Of a DNA stretch of 64,000 bases, positions 10,646-50,900 are shown one piece after another (position 1 is the stretch's first letter; every line of letters begins with the position of its first letter). The DNA comes from Cristatella mucedo (lineage: Eukaryota > Bryozoa > Phylactolaemata > Cristatellidae), in assembly GCA_009760855.2 (NCBI GenBank), contig WPIO01000014.1:1823501-1887500 (forward strand), given 5' to 3'. The translations under genes and the position numbers were made by a program. A model generated the notes under the pieces. That model saw only the letters and a program-made list of their open reading frames with translations. It was not told the origin of the DNA and searched no databases.

Positions 10646-10967
10646 ACTAAAGGTCGCGAGCTCGTGCGTCCGAGCTCGGCAGCCACGGCCGAGCGAGACG
10701 AGTGAGCCACGGCGTCGGCGCGCCTTGCAGGTCGCATCGCAACGGAGCGCATGCGCTGGGATTGCTCTCGCTTTTCATTTGCTTACGCGCAGGCGTACGT
10801 TTAAATTTAGCGAATCACTCACCGACAAATGCCGGTCTAGATTTCGCCAGATCGAGGCTAGCGGTGCTGACCGCGTACCACGTGACCGCGCTCGGTCGCC
10901 AGGCGGCAAGGCTGCGATTATCAAGCAGGATCCGCTGAGAGACAATGCTGGAAGCACTGCCTAGAAC
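10646..10967. other. GC-rich stretch without recognised gene
   Basis: The stretch has a high CpG content, with open frames on both strands that mirror each other (Arg/Ala/Ser-rich). I see no domain or splice pattern and regard it as non-coding. Confidence 0.35.
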
Positions 10968-11268
10968 GATTAGTAATAATAATAATGCACTTGATAAAGC
11001 ACGCTCAGAGAACTCATTCTCTCTCTGGGCGCTCTACATTTGCTGCAAAGGAAACACGGTCGAATGGTGAATGGTGTCACGCTTAATAAACAACACGAAT
11101 AACGTGGTTAAAGGTGACATGCACGGGGTCAGCATGCAAGTGCGGTTAGTCGCAGCATGCACAGTGTCAGCACGCATAAGCACATCAAGGACGAATCACA
11201 GGGACCCACTAAAGGCTGTTCTAAATAGGTTGTTTTTAATAAGAGATCGCAGGAAATCGTAAAAAAGA
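10968..11268 (-). mobile_element. LINE family B, 3' UTR, minus strand
   Basis: The copy begins in the plus orientation with the ATT tail (AATAATAATAATGCACTTGA), followed by the two terminal blocks. The long 3' UTR then contains CAGCATGC and GTCAGCACGCATAAGCACATC motifs, as in the copies at 34262 and 37150. Confidence 0.8.
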
Positions 11269-11273
11269 AGCGT

Positions 11274-11400
11274 TTTCTATATATATATATATTCTATATT
11301 TCTATATATATATATAGAGAGAGAGAGAGAATATATATATATATTCTATATTTTTATATATATATTATATATATATATATATATATATTCTCCATCTCTT
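11274..11400. repeat. (AT)n / (GA)n compound microsatellite
   Basis: Alternating AT runs are interrupted by TTCTATATTT and by a GAGAGAGAGAGAGA block. The sequence is largely self-complementary, so it could fold into hairpins. Confidence 0.9.
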
Positions 11401-11451
11401 AAGCCTGGTAGCCGCCTCCTCGGGAGTCGCCTCGGGGTGCCTTCGCTGGGG

Positions 11452-11452
<1 letters not shown>

Positions 11453-11536
<84 letters not shown>
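11453..11536. repeat. (CT)n microsatellite
   Basis: About 40 uninterrupted CT units give an all-pyrimidine run on the plus strand. Confidence 0.95.
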
Positions 11537-11539
<3 letters not shown>

Positions 11540-11599
11540 GGCCTTTTGTTGGGGTGTGGCTCAGGGCCGAGGTCGGATTTTGAATTTTTTAAGGAAATG

Positions 11600-11965
11600 G
11601 GTTGTACTGGCCAATTCTTCAGCCGCTCACGTAATCTGTCTCAAGTGGGTGCCTTGAATTTGGCCGTGAGTGTTGGCTACCAGCTCGTCAGGAGGCATGT
11701 TGAAAGTACAATTTACTGATATCGAGGCAAACTGTCAGCTAAGGTCAGAGGGTCAGCTAAGGTAAGAGGGTCTTTAAATCGATTTACTGCTTTCTAGGAA
11801 GCCAGTGGAGCTTAGACAGGAATAGTGCAGCATTGTGTGGCAGCTACGCCGTTGGAGAGACACTAGACGAGTTTTACCCCAGCTGTAGACGATTCCGAGT
11901 GCAGGCTACGAGTCCCCAATTAAGAAGGGATTTGCAGTAATGTAGCGAGATTCGCTGCCACAAAC
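11600..11965 (-). mobile_element. Decayed LINE fragment (family B-related), minus strand
   Basis: The minus-strand translation gives pieces such as LHWLPRKQ, AALFLSKL and LHYCKSLLNWGLVACT. They align in order with the C-terminal LINE region HWLPVKQRIDFK and SRLDYCNSLLAGL seen elsewhere here. Several stops and shifts are present. Confidence 0.5.
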
Positions 11966-14008
11966 GCGTGGAAGGAAGCTGGTGGCAAATTAATGCCGTT
12001 TAGCTTTCTGCTGCTGCTATGCAATGAATGCATAGCAGCAGCAGCCGAAAGCTCGCGCTGCGTCTGTCTGCCTTCCCTATTGGCTTAGCCTGCAACGAGC
12101 TGCGCTATTCTACCAATCATGGCCCGTCCGTCGATCTGGACAGTCGACCGACGATACGTCCTAGCACGGTCAACCGGCGGCACTTTATAGACAGTCGACG
12201 GGTGGTGCTTTTTAGCACAGTTCGAATACTAACTCGCTTTACCGCATCCTTCGCTGAGCCAGCCGCCCCTCGAAATGGCACCGCTGCACCGCGGTTCTCC
12301 GCCAACTAGAACTAAAAAATTGTCGGTATATTACTTTCTAATGACAAACTAATTTTGCTAGCCTTAATAAATGTAGACAAGTCATTTGATAAAACCATGA
12401 TGAGTCTTGTAACCAGGCTGCAGACTACAATTTGACACATAAATCAGCCAACCAATAAATCAAATAATCAATCTGGAGGTATTATTTGGTGTGAATCCAT
12501 TCAATTTTCTATGGAAAGAGGCAGAAAATTGGTCAAATTAATACCACTTTTTAGCTCGACCACTCCTGGTCAATATGTGCTAACTGTAAGACCGGTATGA
12601 CTAGGACGGAAAAAAGGAACCCTTAATGTCCCAAAAATTTTAGCTTCAGGTACTCAGATGATCTTTGAATCTGGCGCACCGAAAATTTATTGTTGCTGCA
12701 GTGTCAGACTTCAAAGTATTCTTTGAATCTGATGAGCCCTGGTCTGATATTGCAGCAACATTAATTATGCAGAACAATCTGAAATGTCGCAGCCTGATGC
12801 TGCCGCAACATTAATTACGGACCAGTAAGCTTTGGCGAGTCTAGGAGGGTCAGAGTTCAGAGGATGCTCTCAAATTGCTTTGAGCCGGCAGCAGACACTT
12901 CCAGTGCGACCCACTCCTTCCACAAGTCTCTTAGCCTCACCGATCTCTATATGCTGACATTAAAGCTGCAGGCCACCAACTATACCCTGAAATTTGCCCA
13001 GTCTTTGTGTGCACTACAGTGACTCGAGCGGATTTGCCACTTAATCAAATTACTTTATGTACTCACATACGGCGACCAATTGGTGTTTGTAAGTACATGC
13101 AAACATACAGACGTATCCAGGTGTATACGTGTAGAGTATACGGTATTCCCTCTACTAATCTCGGAACTAATCGTCTTCAGTAGACAAAGGGGAACAGCGC
13201 ATGCCGCATCCCTGTAAATTGTCATCTGTCATCGCTTATGCGTGCGTGCTGACACTGTGCCTGCTACCGATAACCACATTGTCATGCCTCTTTACATTAG
13301 ATGTAAAATTCTTGGAAAGAGATCAATTTCTTTGAGAACGCCATAAAAATGTAAAATTAGTGTTATCATTATTGTTAATGTTCTACTGGATGGCACCGAT
13401 AAAAGTGGACCAGCGGGCTGCGCTAGCCCATGAGACTCACCGAGAGACAGGCATCTCACTCTGCGTTCGGATGGACGCGCTCGTTGCTTTTAACAGAGTT
13501 TCTTTCAACGACACCAAGATTTCTTTCGGCCCATGAATACAATCACGCGCTAAGCTAACGCCAACATTGTCGCACGCCTCCGCAGTCGCCACTTTTGTAG
13601 GCGACCGCTTCCACAACAGTTCCATTGTTCTGCCATTAGACACTTACGACCAAGGCATTTTCGCCTGGGCAAAGCTGTCCCACCCGTTCCCACGCCGCAG
13701 ATCTGGCGATATCATTGTGACGCCAAAGGCATCGCCTCCTGGCTCGGTCAATACGAACTGTAAAAGATTAACAACGACTGGTTTGAGCCCAGCCTCGCCG
13801 CGCAGCCAAGCGCGTGGCGTACGAGCGAGCGAGCGCTTGGCGAACACTCGGAGATAAGTCGGCGCCCAGGCTTACCGTCGAAGCGGCGTCGATTTCCTCG
13901 TGGCACAAATGTGATGGCTGCATCGGTGCGATTACGTGCGACGACTTCGTTTATTCCAGAGGGACAGCAGCTGATCGCACGATAGCCAGAACGAGAGTGA
14001 GAGCGAGC
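11966..14008. other. Region upstream of the collagen gene
   Basis: No gene is recognised. The interval 12650-12820 contains imperfect direct repeats around GCAGCAACATTAATTA and GCCGCAACATTAATTA. From about 13560 to 14120 CpG frequency rises towards the collagen start codon, consistent with a CpG-rich promoter region. No TATA box was seen. Confidence 0.4.
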
Positions 14009-14068
14009 GAGTGCTGATTGGAGTGCTGATTGGAGTGCTGATTGGAGTGCTGATTGGAGTGCTGATTG
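14009..14068. repeat. 12-bp tandem repeat GAGTGCTGATTG x5 in the collagen leader
   Basis: Five perfect copies of GAGTGCTGATTG plus a partial sixth end about 50 bases before the collagen start codon. They lie either in the 5' UTR or the core promoter. Copy number in such arrays tends to vary between individuals. Confidence 0.9.
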
Positions 14069-14123
14069 GAGTGCCTGCTGCCGACAGGAACAATCAGCGA
14101 ACAATCGAAGCCATCGAACAAGC

Positions 14124-42515
<28,392 letters not shown>

Positions 42516-43015
42516 TGGCCATCTGGCCAAACTGTGACTCGCTACTCTATTCTGTTCTCATTCAATTGACAATTGTGCCAAGAATAGCCAACCGGCTAGA
42601 TACGCGCGAGCAGGCTGCATTGAACTCGCTTCTTTTCGGTGTACCTGGCTGGATCAGATCTCTGCTGGTGACGATCCTAGCAAGGCACACTGGCACCACG
42701 TTTCCACAAGTTTAGTCGGTGGCTTTTGTCCGACTCGGTACCACTACAGCCGATGTCAGACCTGGAAGTTGAGTCATCGACTCGAGCAGTGCTTTCGGTT
42801 ACGTGCTGTCCTCAGAGCATAACGACAAGGCTTCTCATTCATTTACGGGCTGCACTGCCACAGTGCTGCCCAGTTCTATATGCATGCAGCTTTAGTCCCA
42901 CAGCATGGCTATCTGAAGGAATTAATCCTTTGTCAGATGCCAAATGGTCACAATTGTAGCAGTCTCCACTCTAACAATGCTAAGTCTTCGCTTATAGGTC
43001 TATCCTTATTGTCAC

Positions 43016-43021
43016 AATAAA
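43016..43021 (+). promoter_or_regulatory. Poly(A) signal AATAAA of the collagen gene
   Basis: AATAAA lies 501 bases after the stop codon, followed by a GT-containing stretch. It is the first canonical signal downstream and implies a 3' UTR of about 520 bases. Confidence 0.6.
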
Positions 43022-43039
43022 ACATTGGTCCAACTCCAA

Positions 43040-44776
43040 ATCTTTCTGAATGAGCATCATACCGGAGTACCTAAACCAATCTTTGAAGGGTGGGCCCTTT
43101 GGGAAGGTTGGTACCGTACATATGGCCAAAGTACGAGTACCCCAGCTCGATGATGCGACTGTGCACATAAATGCCTTGCCTCATAATTAGAGCCCTGCTG
43201 TAATTAAAAATGACGACTAGCTGCCTCCACGTGTCCACTTTGGTGTTTCCAGATTCTTCACACCTCATGCAGGCTCGGAATCCCGAAAATTCTAGGACTT
43301 ACTGTTAAGTGGGCCTACAAAATTCGGTGTTATTTTCAAAATTTTCGTGTGTAGATGTTCTCATGGGACTCAAGAGGCCTGATGTCTGCATCCCGTCTCT
43401 GTAGAATGACCTACTCCTTTAAGTCAGGTCAGACCAGCCAGGCATTGCTTCAAAATAATAAACACAGTAAGTACGTATGTGTTCCATTCATTGCAGTTGC
43501 ATTCAATTACCCATCTAATTAGTAAATATCATTGGCATAAACAGGCCTGACGCCACAAGACTTCGCAAGAAATACGTCTTGAAAGACGACTAATCAAGCA
43601 TGCATTTACATTACTGTCGAAGCATCTCCATTTCGATCTAACTTGCCACTTGCTTGCAAATGTGAACCTTGGCTCAGGTGTGCTTCACGAAACTGAAATT
43701 GAAGTCTACCCGCAAGAGTAATGCCGATCCGATAATTAGGCACACATCCGCATGTAATGTAACGTAATGTATCTCCTTCCGTATTTCCGCAAAGCCATAA
43801 AGACTATGCGGGTGTTAGGCACGAGTGTTGTATAGCGCACTCACAGCCTAAGCGGCTTTCGGTACGCATTCGGTAGCCAACAGACTTTATCTAACGCATT
43901 CGATTGCCAACAGCAGGTTGCACCATCAGACGAAAGAGCTAGGTCTTTATCAGGCAGCACTCAGAACAATTAGGCATAAGCAGGCTATATGCCAGAAAAC
44001 TTGGCAAGAAATACATCTTGACAGACTTTTAATCAAGCATTAACTTACATTCTCGTGCATTTGGGTAACAACAGCTTGTAGCACACCAGGTTCTCAGCAA
44101 CATGTCAGATGTATCGGCTTGAAATCGTTCCACGAAGGGCAGAATAAAGAAATAAACTTACTAGTGAGTGAAGATAAAACTACACCATTTCGTTACACGA
44201 TAGTAGCATGTACAACTACACCATCTGCCCCAAAAGTGGGCTTTGGGCAGCCGTGAGGCAAGCTCGGATTTGTCTCCGTTTTTCTTTCGCACATTCCAGC
44301 AGTCAAACATGACCAGTGCAGTTGAATACTGATCAGTGGGCAACATGCATGTAAAAGATGTACATATTAGTATACATGCACTCAGCAGTTTCGGAGATAT
44401 TGATGCACGTGAAAACAACTTGTATTAAAAGGCATGCCTGTGTGACAGACATACAGATTATAGCTAAATCACAAGAAACTGGAGTTGCTAACAGGTCAAT
44501 CTGAATTGATTGCTCTGCTTCACAGCTGAAATGAAAAGGAGCGTTTCAGTGACATCTACTCAGCGGTGGCATCGTAAACACAAAAAACACGTACACCCAT
44601 CAGCTACGCCTTGGTGGAGACCAGAGAAACCAAGGTCAAAGTTGATCCGCCTCAGCACGAGCCGAGATCTGGACGCGGGAAGACTCGGGCACATCACAGC
44701 ACGAGGTGCCCGAACGATCGGCAGTCGGACAAACTGGATACTATAGCAGGGGGGTTCCCGCACGGGGGGGGGCCGG
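43040..44776. other. Convergent intergenic region between collagen and TMEM43
   Basis: The region holds one family A LINE tail (43757-43905) and otherwise nothing recognised. The TMEM43 3' UTR must lie in its right part. A reverse-strand ATTAAA occurs near 44027. Confidence 0.5.
43757..43905 (-). mobile_element. LINE family A, 3' end, minus strand
   Basis: TGTAATGTAACGTAATGTAT is the reversed tail, followed by the reversed 3' UTR (CGCAAAGCCATAAAGACTAT) and CTCACAGCCTAAGCGGCTTT. Confidence 0.8.
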
Positions 44777-44997
44777 CTAATGGCGAAGCTCGTTGGTCGA
44801 ACGACGGACTCGGGCGACGAGCTGTCGAAGAAGCACGGGCAGCGCTGCTGCCAGCATTAGAGCAAGCACGCACAGCCAGGGCCTGTGAAGCAGCCAGCAC
44901 CCAGCAACGGTGGCGAGAGTCACGCTTGTGGCCAGTCCAGCATTCATCGTGTGACGACCCGTCAAGGCGAGATCGCGTCCCATCGGCAGCCGGCTCA
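44777..44997 (-). CDS. TMEM43: TMEM43 last exon: final transmembrane segments and stop
   Basis: Read on the minus strand, the acceptor is CTCCCGTTTAG. VSRLPMGRDLALTGRHTMNA then GLATSVTLATVAGCWLLHRP and WLCVLALMLAAALPVLLRQL follow, ending STNELRH and TAG (44779-44777). The spacing from LVSRLP to ATSVTL equals that of human LVDWFP to ATSLTL residue for residue. Confidence 0.92.
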
Positions 44998-47900
44998 CTA
45001 AACGGGAGCATGGCGCTGGCGAAGTGCAAGGAGCTGCCAAGACAGAGATCGACAGGGGATCGTGGGCAGCAAGCAAAGACTCACTAACCATTCGATCGTG
45101 CTTCCTTTGCAGCAAATGTCAAGTGCGTAGAAAGAGATTAAGTTATCTTACGGCACTATAAAAATGCATTATTATTATTGTTATTGTTATTAAGGCACCC
45201 CCACCATCGTAGCTGCAAAGCACTGGTAACTAGATTGGGCCTGTGGCGAATGTGTCAAATGGCCAGTACGTGCAGGCAGCAGCAGCGCTTTTGTTTCCTA
45301 CTGTGATAGTAATCAGGCATTCTGAAATACCTGCTAATGCAAGCCAGTCTACCGCCAGGCCACATAGCTGCTCGAATCGAAGGTGCATCCTAATTAGCCA
45401 GATCCGCCTATGCATGGCCAAGGCTACACATTTTTGTTTCAAGGAGGGGGCTAAGCGCTAACCTTGGCTGATGGCCCAATCATAGGAGAGGGCTGCCAGA
45501 CACGTGCTGATCCCACCAGACATGTGTGTCGTAAGAGTGCAGCAGCAGTGGAAAACGCCCATTCCCTGCACTTTTGCAATCCTTCACTGCACCCAAGCAA
45601 ACCAGTCAGCTTACGCTCGGCCGAATGGAGAAATAGGCACAAACATCGATATGATGAAAGCAAACTCGGCTCAAGTCACCAAATCGGCGACTGTGTACAG
45701 TACTGTGGCTTAAGATTCGAGTCGCTGGTAGTGGGCAATGTTTCCTAGCTGCTTGTTGCAGTGCGACTGCAGGTAGTGATGATGCATTCCGACACCTTCA
45801 GTGGTAACTTGAGGGATTGTGCACAAAGCAGACGTCCCGGACTATAGGCACTGCCGGTGTGTCCCTGCCTGTTACTATGCAATGTCATCGACCCCTATAA
45901 GAAGCTAGGTTTGTTAGTTAATTAATTAGTCGACACAGTCACTGACGTCCCACTTACATTGCGCCCGTTGTAGTATTTATACTGCTACTACGATAGTACA
46001 GCATTGATTTTCTTGTCAAAAGGGGGAGATAACTTTCTAATTTGCATACGAAGCTGTAAAATGCACTCCTATAATTGAAATTAAACTCGCCTTGCTGCAA
46101 CTGCCTTTGGTAAGCAAAGGACAAGAATAAATAGAATTTGCTCATGATTCATCACGGAGGCTTACTACAATTAAATATGGACTCACTACTTCAACTGCTC
46201 TCCTGACTCAGTTGTGCTTCTTGCTTTCTCTTTGTTTCATGATATGAAGTCTGTTGGTTACCGAATGAGTACCGAAAGCTGCTTAGGCTTTGAGTGGGCG
46301 ATGGAAAACTCTCCTTCGTAAAACCCACTTTGTCTTTGTAGAGTTAGGCGGAAATACATTACAATACCATTCAGCGGTCCTGAACTGCTACTTCTATGCT
46401 ACTCACTACCTAAACTGCTCTCCTAACTCTGCTATGCTTCCCACTTTCTCTTTGTTGCGTGAGACGAAGTCTGTTGGCTGCCGAATGTGTACCGAAAGCC
46501 GCTTAGGCTGTGAGTGCGCTATACAAAACTCTCCTGCGTAACACCCACATGGTCTTTATGACTTTGTGGAGTTACTGACGGAGATACATTACATTACATT
46601 ACATTACATTACCATGTCTGACTGTTCCATGCATGCTGCTCAATAATAATAATAATAATAATAGTAATAATACTATCTGATTTAACACTCTTTTCGTATA
46701 GCGACAGAAGAGCCTTTACGGCTATCACCACTGCTTGCAGTGGCGATAAAGGATTGCCCACCACAGGATTCGAACCCACGACCTCGGGGCCGAGGTCGGG
46801 AAATGCAACCGCCTTACCCAGTGAGCCATTACAGATTCGCTACCCGGTGCTGACGAATAAGTTTCATACAATTAGATTTTTTCGTTTTATAAAAAAATTA
46901 TTACAAAGAATAATAATTTGGAAATACATTTTCGTTTTTCCTCCTATACAGGTGTTTCTCCGTTAACTAAGAACTCTAAGCTAAAGCAGTCAGTGGGGCT
47001 GGCTCATCCGATAGGTCAACTGATGCACAAGGCCAGCCTTCCAAAGCAAAGGTGGAGGTCTCCGTGATTTTTCACGGGCAGGCTCGCCATTGTGGATTGG
47101 AGAGTTTTCACCGTAATGAATTGGGAACAAAATGGAGAAAAGAAAACGAATTTAAGCATAACTCTCGCAGACAACAACGAGAGAAAAAGCAACAAAAACA
47201 ACCCATTAGTGCCGCACTGCCAAAACTCTACCGAAACGGTAGCATACCACAAGCTCTACAGCAGGAAGAGACTGCTGTAGAGTAACAGGAAAAGCTACGT
47301 GCTGTCAAAGCTCAGAGAGGAGTGCCTTAATTATGACAGGATGAAAAAAGGAATGCCGCCACATATGGAAACGAATAAGATATGATGCTGGGTCTTTTAA
47401 GCTTTTATCTTTATCTTCTTTATCTTTTTCTTTTTATGATTTCCATCTTTTTCATAGATCTGCTGCTTCCATCCATAACTAACATAATAAATGTGTCCTT
47501 GACCTTGGGTAATGTCCCTGCACCAATTAAAAAGGCTGTTGTTAGGCCATTAATTAAGAAAGCAACACCAGACCAAGAGAACTTGAGCAACTTTCGTCCA
47601 GTCTCCCTTTCTACCGTTCCTATCAAAGAAGCATCACTGATGCTTCATTGCAATATTATAGGTCCTATCTCAGTGCTAGACTCCCGAGTATTGATGCGAA
47701 CACCAAAGATCACCAGAGAAACCACTGAAGTACAGGGTACCTGAAGGTTCGGTGCTTGGTCGGCTTCTTAACCAGGTTATACTTTCCCTCTTGGTGCTGG
47801 TGTGACTGCCAAGCACAACATAGGCTTTATTTTCTTATATGCAGTTGATACACAGCAGTACCAATGCATTGATCCCTCCCTTTAGCATGCTCAACTCTCT

Positions 47901-50900
47901 CAACTCCCTTGCTGGATTACTGACATCTCCTAAAGGTTGGCAGCAATCTTCCTTCAGCTGAGTGTCAATAAAAACCAGCTTACTAGTATGGGCAAACCAA
48001 GTGTGACTCGGAAATTATAAACCTTAAAGCTCAAGATCGTCTCTACCAGCATATCTCCCAATAGCTTGTGTGCAAAAGCAAGGCGTCCTGTTCCAAAGCA
48101 ACCTTTCACTAGACGACCACATCAGCTCTGCAGTCAAGTCTGCCTACTTTTAGCTACATAACATTGCGAAAATTCAAGCATGCTTAGATAGGGATACTAC
48201 ATTCAATTTGGTACATGCATTTGCGACATCCCATCTCGACTTCTGTAACTCACTGCTCACTGGTCTACTTGCCTGTGCAATCAGGCACTTACATGCCATG
48301 CAAAACTCTGCGGCAAGGCTTGTCTGTCGTGAGCATTGCCATTGCTACATCACAATCCTTTTCACCGACCTGAACTGGCTTCCAATCAAGCAGCACATCG
48401 ACTTCAACGTTCTGTCACTCACTTTTAAGTCAATTTGTTCTCTTGCACCAGCCTACCTATCAGAACTACTCCCACACCAGGCTACACATCGTACCAACCG
48501 CTCTTCTGACTCAAATCTGTGCCTCGAACCAACCTCAAATTCTTTGCAGACTATGACTTTAGTTCGTATGCTCCCTAAGCCTGGAGCCTACACCCGACTG
48601 CCGTCATGACATCCTCTAACTTGAAAGAAGCTAAAACACACGCGTTTCTCGCTGCATTAGGTGGATACTCGCGTTTTGTCCTGCGTGTCCTTATGCCGGC
48701 TTACGCGGTGCATGTTACCACTAACCGTATTATGTACGTCAACACAGCATATAACTACTAACCATATCGTGTATGTTAATACTATGCACGTTACTAGTAA
48801 CCACGTGGTCATGCTTCCTTTACTGCATATGCAAAGTGCCTAGAAAGAGATTAAGTTATCTGAGGAAACTATACAAACGCATTATTATTATTGTTATTAT
48901 TATTACTATCCCTAAAGAGGGCACTCGGACTGCATGCAGGCAGTTATGGTTTTAATCCTGCCTCACTGGTCGGCTCGTGTTCGAAGGCAGGCCTAGCGAT
49001 TATACCGACAGTGCAGCCCTTATTGCCCAGTATTGTAGGGTATCGCCTAGTACTACTTCAGTATTTGCAACGATCCATAAGGGGGGGCCACGGGGGTGTG
49101 GGGTAGCCTTATGGAGATCGACCGGTGCCGAGGTCGTAGAAGCAGAAGAGAGTTAAATGAACCAAAACTATGCAGTGGAGCATGGTGAGGAAGCAACACG
49201 GCAGCTCAATCGAAATCAAAGCACATCGAAGCCCAAGTCGTAACGGTGGCCGCGCCCACCCGTCTTTTCCCTGGAGGCGCTTAGTGCCGCACGAGTCTTT
49301 CGGAGACTTGGTCTTGCTTCTGCGTCACCTTTGCTTATCGCAGGTCACCGTACGCATGCTCCCACCAGACAATCGTCGTAGTGCACTCAAGGCCTCACTG
49401 GCCCACTTCTTTCGAGGGGCGGGGCCGGGCGGCAGCGGTGATGCCAAGCTGGAATCCTGGCTGCTGCACTCGCGCGCTCACAGGCATCCTCGCGACCATC
49501 GCGTGTTGTCAAGCACGCGCTGCATGGCCAGTTCCGTACGACTTCAGCCTCGGCTGCAGCAGCGGCTACAGCCGTGGCAGCAGCAGCAGCGCTTCGCACG
49601 GGGCTACTCACCCAGGGCGACGAAACCCTGCGGCAGGCAGGTGAAGGCTGCAAACGAGACGAGCCAGCCGAGCGCTCGAATCGCGAGCAGCTGCATCGTG
49701 TTGATCGCGTAGCTCCTTGAGAACAGCTCCTGTGGCGAGCGAGCGAGCATCAACGCAGCTCAGAGCCTGCACGCCGACACCAGTCAGCAAACTCGGGGAC
49801 GGTTGCCAAAAAATGCGAATAAATATTTGGGAGCATTGCAAGGCATGGGCCGTACGTACACAGCATACGACGGCAGCATGGGCAGCAAGTGCACATGGTG
49901 CCCTCAGAACGTGTGCTGCTTTTTAGCTTAATTTTCAGTGTATACAAGTCGCATGCTGCTGCCGGGAGATACGAGTCGGCAGCAAACTGCAGACTTTAGA
50001 AGCATAAGAACTGAAGGCACTGGCTCAAGAGAGTTCACGTTAGCTAGATGCTAAGCTGAACGACTTTTGAGTCGGAAGAGTGAGTGGTACGATGCGAAGC
50101 ATGAATGGGGTGCCTTTTGACTTTGACTATTCTGGAGCAAGTGAAAGAGAGGCTATGAAAGCCAACGGCGGAAACTTGGCCGATGCGCTGCTTGACAGGG
50201 AAGCCAAGGCATGTCGGTGAGAAGGAGTGCAATGAGGCAGCTGCCCCACTGACGATGGACAACTGTAACGAGTGTTCTTTGCACCATCTGAAAGCAGTTT
50301 ATCGCACGGACAGGAAGACCTGCAAGGAGAGAGTTACACAAGTCTATTGGGAAGTCACAAATGCACGGATAAACATAGCTGCAGCATGCTTGTCTGAGTG
50401 AACCCGAATCTTTGCAATGCTATGAAATGTAAAATCTTATGAATGTTATTGTATCTGTTATTGCATATTGTAGCTTAAAGTAGGTAGACTTTACAGTAGG
50501 CCTGATGTATGTATGTATGCATGTAACCAAAGCCTTGTTTTCAAATGAGACACTCAGATTTCTTGCAGAGGCTACAGGCGATAGAGGCCCAGCCAATTTT
50601 CGAGGGTTGGGCTTTCCAGTTTCCGAGCGAAGCAACGTTTTTGATAACTATCAAGCTGGCCTTATCGTCGTTCAATTTGAGAAAGCTGTCGTCCAAGTGA
50701 AAATGTCGAAGCTGAGAGTGAGCTGAGAGAGGTTCTTGAAGGCAAGGAGAAATAAAAGCACATGTGTACAGCTCTGTGTGTCACCTACACACAAATTAAA
50801 GCCAAAATTAGGCTTAGCGACTCATGTGCACAAGAGTGAAGGCATACAGTGTGAAAAGAAGTAGACCACGAGCTGATCAATTGGACACTGATAGAACCTG

